Source of the DNA: Bacteroidales bacterium
Lineage (GTDB): Bacteria > Bacteroidota > Bacteroidia > Bacteroidales > UBA12077
Reading direction: 5' to 3'
DNA length: 64,000 bases
Assembly: GCA_028282785.1 (NCBI GenBank)
Contig: JANQHE010000027.1
Span: 54,587 to 118,586, forward strand
Part shown: piece by piece, positions 36,698-44,626 of the stretch
Numbering within the stretch: position 1 is the first letter of the stretch
How the letters are laid out: the number at the start of each line of letters is the position of its first letter
Program-made: the position numbers and the translations under genes
Notes under the pieces: generated by a model
Told to the model about the DNA's origin: nothing
Databases searched by the model: none
Seen by the model: only the letters and a program-made list of their open reading frames with translations

Positions 36698-37771
36698 ATG
36701 AAAAGTATTAAGTTAATAGCATTAGCAGTAATAGCTTTGCCATTTATTGGAATGGCTCAGCATAAGCAAACAACAGATTTCGATATTCTGGACAATAATC
36801 AGGACGGATTCATAAATCCTTATGAAGCTTTTGATATTCTTTTAATGATGAACAAAGGTAAAAAGAAAGATATCCGCTTAAACGATATTCCCAACATTGC
36901 CTCAAAAATAAGAAACGAACAAAAACAGGAAGTTCTGGATTTGCTTAAAGATGTGGATAAAAATAAGAATGGAGTTATTGAATTTACTGAAGCAGACGAC
37001 GAAATATTGTGGATGTTAAAATTCATGGATACGGATAAAAGCGAATCGGTTACAAAACAGGAATTGTTTGATTTTAATTTCGAAAACGCTTTTTTTCTAA
37101 GTGACAAGGATATTAAAAAAGAAGTTGAGCAACTATTTAAAGAATTTACTAAAACAGGTAACATTCTATTAAAAGAATTAAATGATACACTTTACTCTGA
37201 ATTTGAAGAGTGGGACCTGGATCGAAATGGGCAAGTGAGTAAACAGGAAGCTTATGATTATATGAAGGCCGATAATACTCCGGTTGCATTCACTGTGAAA
37301 GGCAATGTAGCCTATATGAAAGGAGTTATTACAGCCTGTACCCCGGCAAAGGTTTTAGAACTTATATTTGAGCATCCTAATGTAAAAACCATTGAAATGG
37401 TTCATGTACCCGGATCTATCGACGATGTTTCGAATTTAAGAGCATCCTTGTACGTTCATCAATTTGGATTAAACATACAATTAAATGAAAGAAGTATAAT
37501 TGCATCGGGCGGAACAGATTTTTTCCTTGCCGGTAAAGAAAGAACTGTGGCAAAAGGTGCAAAAATTGGAGTACACTCATGGAGTGGTGGCGCAAAGCCT
37601 GCTACCGAACTGCCCAAAAGTCACAAATCGCACAAAAAATATCTCGATTACTACAGAATTGTAAATATTCCCGATGAATTTTATTGGTACACTTTAGAAG
37701 CAGCTCCGGCTCATGACATTCATTTTATGACAGAACAGGAGATAGAACGATACAATATCAGAACAAAATAA
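36698..37771 (+). CDS. Secreted protein with four EF-hands and a ClpP-like domain
   Basis: The 357 residues begin with a signal peptide (about 1-20, ending GMAQ). Four EF-hand loops follow: 32-43 (DNNQDGFINPYE), 87-98 (DKNKNGVIEFTE), 111-122 (DTDKSESVTKQE) and 173-184 (DLDRNGQVSKQE). The part from about 195 on resembles ClpP/COG3904-type serine-protease folds. Ser270 in IASGGTDFFLAG aligns with the ClpP nucleophile segment and His293 in GVHSW with the ClpP histidine. A calcium-regulated periplasmic hydrolase is plausible but unproven. It is embedded in an amino-acid operon. Confidence 0.7.
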   Translation: MKSIKLIALAVIALPFIGMAQHKQTTDFDILDNNQDGFINPYEAFDILLMMNKGKKKDIRLNDIPNIASKIRNEQKQEVLDLLKDVDKNKNGVIEFTEADDEILWMLKFMDTDKSESVTKQELFDFNFENAFFLSDKDIKKEVEQLFKEFTKTGNILLKELNDTLYSEFEEWDLDRNGQVSKQEAYDYMKADNTPVAFTVKGNVAYMKGVITACTPAKVLELIFEHPNVKTIEMVHVPGSIDDVSNLRASLYVHQFGLNIQLNERSIIASGGTDFFLAGKERTVAKGAKIGVHSWSGGAKPATELPKSHKSHKKYLDYYRIVNIPDEFYWYTLEAAPAHDIHFMTEQEIERYNIRTK

Positions 37772-37789
37772 TTAGAAAGGAGCTACATT

Positions 37790-38908
37790 ATGAATATAAA
37801 AATATTTGAACTGGAAAGAATACAATCGTTATTCGAAAATACCGTAGATTTTAACCTTACTGAAAGTGGATTTCATCCGTATACCATGTCGGAACTATTG
37901 AATCCTGAACAAATTGAACAATTGGCCGGCAAAGTTATAGGCTACGGACAAACCAACGGGTCTGTTCAACTGCGAAAAAACATAAGTGCCATGTACTCTA
38001 ATACCAATGAAGATAATGTTTTAGTAACGAACGGATCTTCAGAAGCTAACTTTATTGCCTGTCATACGCTGCTCGAAAAAGGCGATGAAGTACTTATGAT
38101 GGTTCCAAATTACATGCAAATTTGGGGTATAGCCGAAGAAATGGGTTGTGTAATGAAAGCTTTTCATCTGGATGAAAAAAACCAATGGAGACCCAATTTA
38201 GCGGAACTAAAATCGCAGGTTACAAGTAAAACAAAAATGATTGCTTTGTGCAATCCTGATAATCCCACTGGTTATACCTTCACACATGAAGAAATGCAGG
38301 AGATTGTTAAGATAGCAAAGAGTGTTGATGCCTGGATCTATTGCGACGAAGTATATCGAGGTGCAGAATTAGATGGTGTAACTATTGAAAGTTTTGTAGG
38401 CCTGTACGATAAAGTAATGGTGAATGGCGGTTTATCGAAAGCTTATGCCCTGCCTGGCTTACGCTTAGGCTGGTTAGTTGGGCCCAAAGAACTCATTGCC
38501 GATACCTGGGCATATCACGATTACACTTCCATTGCAGCAGGAATGGTGAGTCAGTATATTGGTGAAATTGCATTACAATCCGAAAAAAGACAGGAAATTC
38601 TGACCCGCAACCGAAATATGCTCAATGAAAATTTGAAAGTAGTTACCCAATGGCTTGATCAATATGGTGACCTTTTTGAATACCATGTCCCCAAAGCCGG
38701 AGGAATGCTTTTTATAAAATACAACTTAGGCATTAACTCTACGGAACTTGCAGAATGGCTTCGCACTGAAAAAAGTGTATTCATTTTGGCAGGTGATGTG
38801 TATGGAATGGATCATCATTTTAGAATTGGCATTGGCGAACGAAAAGATTATATCCTAAATGGACTGGATAGAATTAAAGAAGCTTTAAAAGAACGGTTTG
38901 GTTTGTAG
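37790..38908 (+). CDS. Class I/II PLP-dependent aminotransferase
   Basis: The 372-residue fold-type I enzyme has the PLP lysine Lys217 in GGLSKAYALPGLRLGW, the cofactor-ring aspartate in YCDEVYRG, and NPDNPTGY. It most resembles the aspartate/capreomycidine-synthase-like group. The substrate is unknown. A strong Shine-Dalgarno sequence (AGAAAGGAG, 37774-37782) is unusual for this phylum and may set high expression. It is the last gene of the four-gene operon starting at 34764 and the last core gene before the cassette region. Confidence 0.88.
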   Translation: MNIKIFELERIQSLFENTVDFNLTESGFHPYTMSELLNPEQIEQLAGKVIGYGQTNGSVQLRKNISAMYSNTNEDNVLVTNGSSEANFIACHTLLEKGDEVLMMVPNYMQIWGIAEEMGCVMKAFHLDEKNQWRPNLAELKSQVTSKTKMIALCNPDNPTGYTFTHEEMQEIVKIAKSVDAWIYCDEVYRGAELDGVTIESFVGLYDKVMVNGGLSKAYALPGLRLGWLVGPKELIADTWAYHDYTSIAAGMVSQYIGEIALQSEKRQEILTRNRNMLNENLKVVTQWLDQYGDLFEYHVPKAGGMLFIKYNLGINSTELAEWLRTEKSVFILAGDVYGMDHHFRIGIGERKDYILNGLDRIKEALKERFGL

Positions 38909-39469
38909 TTTATAATAAGGTTGTCCAAAAAGTCCCGGATTCGTCATTATTCCCTAAGGTCATGAGAATAGTTCTGAACTCGTTTCAGGATCTATAATTA
39001 TCTGGTTATGAGATCTTGATATTTATTGGGACGCTCTGCTTAGTTTCCGCCTTGCATATCAACCTGACTGTCATGCCTTCGGCAGATGAATCGGCAGACA
39101 GGTCCACTGTGAGCAACATTACTAAGATAAAACTTTGTCAGCAAGGTACAAACTTAGCGAAGCGATTTCACGAATTTTGTGAGTAACTGAGCGCAGCGTT
39201 CTCATGAGGCTCGTTTTAACGAGACGAGTAAACCCCACATGGAGTTTGAGCAAGGCGTCTTACAAATTGGGTGCAAAAAGACAAACCATGTCTAATTAGT
39301 AATTAGACTGCTATAAAAACTAAAAACATTTTTTAAGGAGGGATTTATTACTTCTTTAATAACGATTTAGACTATGAGTTTGGCACTTAACTTAGCAAGT
39401 AGACACCAAGCTGAAAATCCTCACGGATTTTCAGAAGTAGGCGAGAACAAGCAATTACTTATAGCCATT
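38909..39469. repeat. Left boundary of the cassette array: degenerate attC-like repeats
   Basis: No gene is visible. A degenerate imperfect palindrome spans about 39030-39170: GCTTAGTTTCCGCCTTGC on the left mirrors GGTACAAACTTAGC on the right. Its TACTAAGATAAAACTTTGTCAGCAA recurs in the site at 62883-63006. A segment at 39184-39206 matches 30528-30550 in inverted orientation. A perfect 9-bp-arm palindrome GTCTAATTA-G-TAATTAGAC lies at 39290-39308. Confidence 0.55.
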
Positions 39470-39472
39470 GTT
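39357..39472 (-). repeat. attC-like site 1
   Basis: It runs from TAATAACG to GTT at 39470. The left half ACTATGAGTTTGGC mirrors GAACAAGCAATTACTTATAGCC on the right. An internal hairpin AAAATCC/GGATTTT lies at 39415-39432. The right core opens the cassette GTTGTAGCAC. Confidence 0.55.
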
Positions 39473-39484
39473 GTAGCACGTTTT

Positions 39485-39961
39485 TTACTTTTTTGAATAT
39501 CTAAAGTCACAATAGTCTGCATCCTCCATTATTGTTTGTGTTCTTTCCAATTTAATTTCAGGATTAAACCCTTCATTGAATGGGAAATCCCTGTCGCACG
39601 AAAGACATTTACCAAGCTCTTGAACATTCAACTTTTTGTATACTTCTGCATAACGACATTTAGTTACGTTAAAGTGAAATTCATTTTCCGTCTCTTTTAG
39701 AACGTCAATTAACATTGCTCCTTCATTACACCAAATGTCCCTAATCAACTGGGACAGTTCTGATATTCCGTTACCTTTAAATTCAATTGCTAGATTTCGA
39801 CCAGAATCAATTGCATCTTCTTCAATTATTTTAGACAAGATTTCAAGTGTCCTTTCTTTTCCTAGTTCCTTAATAAATCCATTGACTATGGCCGAAACTA
39901 TAGGAGCTTGAATCTCTCTACGTTTTATGTGACTAATTTTCATGTCTTTTTTACTTTCCAT
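39485..39961 (-). CDS. L-2-amino-thiazoline-4-carboxylic acid hydrolase-like protein
   Basis: The 158 residues match the ATC hydrolase-like family, which includes the enzyme opening L-2-amino-thiazoline-4-carboxylate in cysteine salvage. Features are the central CRYAEVYKKLNVQELG, LSCDRDFPFNEGFNP and the C-terminal TIMEDADYCDFRY. Conserved cysteines and aspartates suggest a metal- or thiol-dependent active site. It is the sole gene of the cassette 39470-39987. Its ATG lies 24 bp from the right core and its stop 15 bp from the left core. That is the compact fit expected of an integron cassette. Confidence 0.8.
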   Translation of the reverse strand: MESKKDMKISHIKRREIQAPIVSAIVNGFIKELGKERTLEILSKIIEEDAIDSGRNLAIEFKGNGISELSQLIRDIWCNEGAMLIDVLKETENEFHFNVTKCRYAEVYKKLNVQELGKCLSCDRDFPFNEGFNPEIKLERTQTIMEDADYCDFRYSKK

Positions 39962-39984
39962 GCAGTGATTTTTAAATGTGCTAC

Positions 39985-40103
39985 AACGGTTCTAATATGC
40001 GTAGTGGGGGATTTCAATGTTCCAAACTATCCGCTATACTGTCTAATAAATGTTATAAGTTTCAAATTAATCGAATCACTCCGCATTACGTATATTTTTT
40101 GTT
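39985..40103 (-). repeat. attC-like site 2
   Basis: It runs from AACGGTTCTAATATGCGTAGTGG to ATTACGTATATTTTTTGTT. The halves are imperfectly complementary, with a spacer of about 60 bp. It shares GCGTAGTG-GGATTTCA and TATATTTTTTGTTG with the site at 53951. Confidence 0.7.
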
Positions 40104-40112
40104 GGGCGTAGA

Positions 40113-40535
40113 TTACTTATCAGCAAGACTCTTTAGATATTCGTCCGGAGTCATTACCGGAATATCAGAACCTTTGAAGTCTTTCTCATTTCGGGTTATC
40201 AAAATATTGCAATCTAGTTTTATTGCACAATGATACTGTAATGCATCCTCAAAATCAGTAAACTTTGATGAAAGTCCCTTATTAATAATCCTGTCAGTTA
40301 AATCAGAAGTCTCTACAATCACCTTGAACTTGCGCAATTTTTCTTTTACAGCTTCACTATCCTCAAATTTTGATAACAAATAAAAAATAGTCGAGTAAGA
40401 TAAAGCAGATACAATCAGGTTTACGTTTCCTTTATCAGCCAGTGTCGCAATCTTTGCTGCGGAAGCATAAAAAGGCTCTCGCTCTCCTAGTAGATCTAAT
40501 ACAACATTAGTGTCTAAGAATAGCCTATCAATCAT
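40113..40535 (-). CDS. PIN-domain ribonuclease toxin (VapC-like)
   Basis: The 140-residue PIN domain has the acidic metal-binding residues Asp8 (FLDTNVVLDLL), a central glutamate and aspartates in DFEDALQYHCA and NILITRNEKDF. VapC toxins cleave tRNA or rRNA. The ATG overlaps the antitoxin stop by 4 bp (ATGA), so synthesis is coupled to the antitoxin. The pair fills the cassette 40101-40876. Toxin-antitoxin cassettes are common in large integrons, where they are thought to stabilise the array. Confidence 0.88.
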   Translation of the reverse strand: MIDRLFLDTNVVLDLLGEREPFYASAAKIATLADKGNVNLIVSALSYSTIFYLLSKFEDSEAVKEKLRKFKVIVETSDLTDRIINKGLSSKFTDFEDALQYHCAIKLDCNILITRNEKDFKGSDIPVMTPDEYLKSLADK

Positions 40536-40789
40536 TTATATTTCTCCATTAAATAGTCCGTATATGTTTTTTTGTAATCGAAATCAGCAGGTATCTTGAC
40601 ACCTGTCTGCATACTCTTAACAAAGGGAGAAATCTCAAAATTATCATCTGGCTCTTTAGAATCTTTATCGATCAATGACTTTAAATAAGCCTCAATCATC
40701 CTGGAAAGACTCTTTTTATGTGATGAAGCATACTCTTTTGCTTTATCAATCACCAATTTATCCAGTTTCAATGTCAACTTAGCATCCAT
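40532..40789 (-). CDS. DUF6364-like antitoxin of the PIN toxin
   Basis: The 85 residues begin with an RHH-type DNA-binding segment (AKLTLKLDKLVIDKAKEYASSHKKSLSRMIEAYL). The acidic C-terminal region (EISPFVKSMQTGVKIP...YLMEKYK) probably wraps the toxin. It is the first gene of the pair, overlapping the toxin gene by 4 bp. A promoter with an internal palindrome lies at 40815-40845, 26 bp upstream, which fits autorepression by the antitoxin. Confidence 0.85.
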   Translation of the reverse strand: MDAKLTLKLDKLVIDKAKEYASSHKKSLSRMIEAYLKSLIDKDSKEPDDNFEISPFVKSMQTGVKIPADFDYKKTYTDYLMEKYK

Positions 40790-40814
40790 AATTGCAAAAT
40801 TTATAATATACGTA

Positions 40815-40845
40815 CAAATATACGATAATTATCCGTACTTGTCAA
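40815..40845 (-). promoter_or_regulatory. Promoter and operator of the toxin-antitoxin cassette
   Basis: On the minus strand TTG (40843-40845) and TATATTTG (40815-40822) are 20 bp apart and match the -33/-7 consensus. Between them lies the perfect palindrome GATAATTATC (40824-40833), flanked by GTAC on both sides. This is well placed for repression by the RHH antitoxin. Confidence 0.65.
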
Positions 40846-40873
40846 GTTGCAGTACGATCAATAATTTACGCCC

Positions 40874-40996
40874 AACGGCTCGAATATGGGGCATTGGGCA
40901 ATTCAAAGCACCTCCGTTTCAAACCGCTTTTAGCTTATTAAATTGTACTCACTTTCCAAATTTGAACAATCCGTCCAATAATCTATATTTATTGTT
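40874..40996 (-). repeat. attC-like site 3
   Basis: It runs from GCCCAACGGCTCGAATATGG (a perfect RYYYAAC core) to TATATTTATTGTTAGGGC. It shares the interior CAAACCGCT...TTATTAAA with the site at 53951. Confidence 0.7.
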
Positions 40997-41051
40997 AGGG
41001 CAAATTTAACAGTTCAATTATATAGTATTTCTTTTCAATTATGTTAAGATA

Positions 41052-41513
41052 TTACTTTATAAGCTTTTCCAAATTTCCACGTTCACTTTTAACTATAGGG
41101 ACACCAGAACCATATATTGTATATTCTACTTTAAAATCATTATTATTAAGCCATATTACAAATCGACCTCCTGAAAAAACACCTTCTTCTAGTTCATATA
41201 TTAAAGATTCTTTACTGCCATTTATATATTTTGCATGAACAGGACCAGGTTCTATTGCTACCGTTTGACCATTTTCTGAGAATGAAATATCATAATAGAT
41301 ATCACCACTTGTATCTTCATAATCACTTTCCTGAAGATTGTCATTCGGAAATTGAACATCTGGATGATTTGAAACTCTGTCAATTTTAAGTATAAAATTA
41401 TTTCCGTTTAACAATGAAAACTCCGAAGTATCATTGTTATATGTTTCTTTATCGCACATAGTAAAAAATACAGAAACAACACTTAGACTTAGATAAATAA
41501 GTATTTTCTTCAT
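41052..41513 (-). CDS. Cassette-borne lipoprotein of unknown function
   Basis: About 153 residues starting at the second Met (MKKILIYLSLSVV). The signal ends in a lipobox-like FFTMC followed by DKE, so the mature protein is probably a lipoprotein starting at that cysteine. The rest is beta-rich with no recognised domain. It is the only gene in the cassette 40994-41630, whose ends are a 13/13 inverted match. I cannot assign a function. Confidence 0.65.
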   Translation of the reverse strand: MKKILIYLSLSVVSVFFTMCDKETYNNDTSEFSLLNGNNFILKIDRVSNHPDVQFPNDNLQESDYEDTSGDIYYDISFSENGQTVAIEPGPVHAKYINGSKESLIYELEEGVFSGGRFVIWLNNNDFKVEYTIYGSGVPIVKSERGNLEKLIK

Positions 41514-41627
41514 AACCATACAATTTTAATTATTAATAAATAAAATTTCCTCTCAAGTTTTTAGTATAGATTTCTAATAGTCTAAAGATGTATTTATTTG
41601 TTTAAAGGTTGTGTAATAATTTGCCCT

Positions 41628-41750
41628 AACGGTATTGTATATGAAAAGTAGCTGGTTTGAGAGTCACTATTTTTTCGGATAGCATAAATGTAAAAAAAGC
41701 GCAAGCTATAATAACTTGCGCTAAATTAGCTATTTTTTATATACGTTGTT
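41628..41750 (-). repeat. attC-like site 4, near-identical twin of the site at 52657
   Basis: It runs from AACGGTATTGTATATG to TATATACGTTGTT. Positions 41631-41751 match 52657-52777 with about six differences in 121 bp. A GCGCAAG/CTTGCGC hairpin sits in the spacer. Confidence 0.75.
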
Positions 41751-41872
41751 GTGCAGGCTTTTTTTGTTTTTTTGATCCGCTCTAATAGATGTATATACCT
41801 AACTGTTAGTAATGGCAGAACAGTTATAAATACTGAAATTATAAAACCTAAAAAATATGGCTTCGAACCTGT
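41726..41872 (-). pseudogene. Fragment of a membrane-protein gene abutting the attC-like site
   Basis: A 48-codon open stretch without a start codon encodes a membrane segment (SKPYFLGFIISVFITVLPLL) followed by basic residues. Its last dozen codons lie inside the attC-like site. It looks like the truncated 3' end of a lost cassette gene. The rest of the gap 41751-41961 shows nothing else. Confidence 0.35.
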
Positions 41873-41961
41873 TTATTTACCGGCCCAAGGAAAAGTCAAG
41901 AAACTCTCATTGGCAGTAATTAGCTGAGTGACTCATATTTTCATGACTAGATAATACTTGA

Positions 41962-43074
41962 TTATTTATATCTTTTATTTAGTATTTCAGCTAATTCTAT
42001 CGCTGTAATATTCCGGGCAATTATTTTTCCTTTTTCATCTATTAAGAAATTTGTCGGAAGTGCCACAACTTTGTACATGTTTTCTACAGTATCATCTTCC
42101 AATCTTGAGTGTACCCAGGGTAGATCATATTTTTTTATAGCTTTTTCCCAAAGGTTTTCTTTTTTATCCATGCTAATGCCCCAGATATTAAAACCCTTAT
42201 TTTTAAAAGTTGCATAGATATCCCTGAATTCAATATTTTCCTTAATACAAGGAAGACACCATGAGGCCCAAAAGTCTATCAGGACAATTCCACCTCTAAA
42301 ATCAGACAGACTTTGAGACTGATTATTGTCGTATCGATTCAGTGTGAAAACAGGAGCTACCCCACCAACCTGAATTTTCTTAGCCTCTTCAATCATATTA
42401 TGCAGTTTGATGGTAAAAGGAAAAGATGGCCGTTCTGTAATAAATGGTTTTTCCAATTCTTCAATATAAGGCAAGTATTTATTAAAATCTAAAGTTCTAA
42501 TAATTGCAAATAGTGCTAATGAAGAACCCATCGTAGACATTTGTTCATAAAGAGTTGTGGCAAATATTTTTAAATTCTCCTGATGTTCCTGTTCAACCGC
42601 ATTAATGCGTTGTTGATCGCCAGACTCTAATGCTGCTTTCATTTTAGATTCAAGAGGGTAAAGATATTTGTTTTGTAGATCTGCAACATTCAACAGATAA
42701 TCTTTGTATTGATTGGTAGCTTTGGATCCTTTTACTGTTATTGGGGGGAAAACATTAGTCTTAAAATCGATTTCGATTTCGATGCTATTACTATTATCAT
42801 TTATAAACTCAATGCCTTTATTCCCTAATTTAATCTTATAGAGATTTGGGCTATTGGGTATTTCAAATTCTACTGATCCCTGCTTGTTTAGAGCGAGATT
42901 TTCTTTGAATTTGTAGGTGTCAGAATTTAAGTGATACTCCCATAGTTCCAGGGGATATTGCTTGCCTGGCTTGGTTTCAAGTTTAACAGTTGTTTTTTGT
43001 GCTACTGTTGCATTAAAACTAAAAATGAAGGCTATTATCAGGCCTGTTAAAATTGCTGTTCTTTGTGTTTTCAT
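41962..43074 (-). CDS. TlpA/ResA-like periplasmic thioredoxin with N-terminal DUF4369-type domain
   Basis: The 370 residues have a signal peptide (about 1-25, ending VAQ). An N-terminal beta domain (about 28-120) and a helical linker lead to a thioredoxin domain (about 235-368) with the redox motif WCLPC and a cis-proline in ALPTNF. Such proteins reduce disulfides in the periplasm of Bacteroidota and are often linked to transport or stress responses. It follows the membrane AraC regulator by 133 bp in the cassette 41748-44416, which suggests that regulator controls it. Confidence 0.88.
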   Translation of the reverse strand: MKTQRTAILTGLIIAFIFSFNATVAQKTTVKLETKPGKQYPLELWEYHLNSDTYKFKENLALNKQGSVEFEIPNSPNLYKIKLGNKGIEFINDNSNSIEIEIDFKTNVFPPITVKGSKATNQYKDYLLNVADLQNKYLYPLESKMKAALESGDQQRINAVEQEHQENLKIFATTLYEQMSTMGSSLALFAIIRTLDFNKYLPYIEELEKPFITERPSFPFTIKLHNMIEEAKKIQVGGVAPVFTLNRYDNNQSQSLSDFRGGIVLIDFWASWCLPCIKENIEFRDIYATFKNKGFNIWGISMDKKENLWEKAIKKYDLPWVHSRLEDDTVENMYKVVALPTNFLIDEKGKIIARNITAIELAEILNKRYK

Positions 43075-43207
43075 GATCGTTTTTTTTGATACTATTTAAT
43101 ATTGTTTTTGGTTTCCAAGGCCAAAACTAAATAGTTCCAATGTTTCATAGTGCCAGAATTATGATTTGGTAATTCCTAAATAATCATTCAGGAATTGTTA
43201 ACGGAAA

Positions 43208-44308
43208 TCATAACTGGTTTTTGGATTGCTTATAGAATTCTGATGGGCTTTTGCCTGTAAATTTCTTAAATGCACTATTAAATGTGGAAGTTGATTGAAA
43301 GCCACTTTCATACATGACTTCTTTAATTAGCCAATCTTTTTGTTCCCGGATTAGAGATTTTGCGTTTTCAACTCTATAACTATTAATAAAATCGTTAAAA
43401 TTCATGTTTGAATTTTCATTAATAATCTGTGATAGTTCTGCTGATGTTATCTTTGACAAATTGGCTAATTGACTTAGTGAAAGCCTATACTCTATATAAG
43501 GCTTTTCATTTTCCATCAATTCAATTAGGCTCTCAAATAGAATTTTACTTTTTTCGGAAGAAATTTTAGACCTTCCGTATTTTATTTTTTTAGCATTAAA
43601 AACACCATCTTCTTCTTTTGAAATACCGGCAACTTGAATAGGAGCCAGAAGACTTTTAAAAGTGAGAATATTAATAAAGAGTAGTATGCTTATAAAAGAA
43701 AACAAGACGACCACAACATAATAATCTCCAAAATCAATAAACAAATACAAACTTTCAACATTAATTGTTATAAAAAAAGCACTTAACATGATGAGTTCTA
43801 TTTTCAACCATTTTAAATTATATAGATTGAAATTTGAACGCGTGAGCAAAATTGTTTTATGAAAATTACTAATAGTTCTAAAACTAAAGATGAGGTAAAC
43901 AAAAAGATATATAAATAATGGGAGGAAAAATAATTTTTCAAAATCAGAATCAATTATTTCAATGAAATTAGACTGTATCAACAATCTGGAAATAAAAAGA
44001 AGCAGAACGCCTAAAAAGTGAATAGAATCTTTGAATGACAAATTGAATTCTTTGTTAACCAGAGATTTGGTGTATAAAAATTGTAGAGGAGCTATAATAG
44101 CAATAAACTCATAATAGTAATATGGAAAACCTTCAATCCAATGAAATCTAATAAATAAATTTGTAAACAATAAAACTAATACACCAAGCAGGGCAGCGAG
44201 AATAACATTAGACTTTGAAGGAGTTCTATATAATAGAAAAGTTATATATAAACAGGTCTGAATAAAAAATGTCACCCCTAAAACCTCGAAGATGTTATAA
44301 ACTTCCAT
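43208..44308 (-). CDS. Membrane-spanning AraC-family transcriptional regulator
   Basis: The first 225 or so residues contain about seven hydrophobic helices. Residues about 260-362 form an AraC helix-turn-helix pair (SLSQLANLSKITSAELSQIINE and EVMYESGFQSTSTFNSAFKKFTGKSPSEFYK). The architecture implies signal sensing in the membrane with a cytoplasmic DNA-binding domain. It shares this layout with the regulator at 51015-52061. It lies directly upstream of the TlpA-like gene in the same cassette. Confidence 0.88.
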   Translation of the reverse strand: MEVYNIFEVLGVTFFIQTCLYITFLLYRTPSKSNVILAALLGVLVLLFTNLFIRFHWIEGFPYYYYEFIAIIAPLQFLYTKSLVNKEFNLSFKDSIHFLGVLLLFISRLLIQSNFIEIIDSDFEKLFFLPLFIYLFVYLIFSFRTISNFHKTILLTRSNFNLYNLKWLKIELIMLSAFFITINVESLYLFIDFGDYYVVVVLFSFISILLFINILTFKSLLAPIQVAGISKEEDGVFNAKKIKYGRSKISSEKSKILFESLIELMENEKPYIEYRLSLSQLANLSKITSAELSQIINENSNMNFNDFINSYRVENAKSLIREQKDWLIKEVMYESGFQSTSTFNSAFKKFTGKSPSEFYKQSKNQL

Positions 44309-44413
44309 TTATTAATTTTTAAAAATAAATAAGAGAAACTCCATAAATAGTAAAATCGAAATTAATATGAAAATCAGTTTTCTCAATTATTACCGATTTT
44401 TCAGCTTGCACAC

Positions 44414-44536
44414 AACGGCTAAGTATATGAAAAGTTGCCGACTACGATGTTCAAATCTTTCAATTAGCGATAGAGCTGAAACGAGCTGTAAATATTGAAT
44501 TTACTAATGTCTCGGCAATTTTGTGTATACATTGTT
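44414..44536 (-). repeat. attC-like site 5
   Basis: It runs from AACGGCTAAGTATATGAAAAG to TGTGTATACATTGTTACC. Left AGTTGCCGA mirrors right TCTCGGCAATT. An internal GAGCTGAAACGAGCT hairpin is visible. Confidence 0.65.
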
Positions 44537-44591
44537 ACCTGCTGGCATTTGCTATATAGATTTTCATTCCTTAAAAATAGTGTTTAATTCG

Positions 44592-44599
44592 TACATTTG
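44592..44599 (+). promoter_or_regulatory. Probable -7 element of the HNH endonuclease gene
   Basis: TACATTTG matches TAnnTTTG. With a start at 44627 the leader is about 20 nt. The upstream candidate ATG at 44606 would be nearly leaderless. Confidence 0.45.
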
Positions 44600-44626
44600 T
44601 TTTTTATGATTCGAAAAATATTCAGA

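Noticed and set aside
39290..39308. The 9-bp-arm palindrome as a regulator site
   Set aside because: It lies in the gene-free left edge of the array with no promoter nearby.
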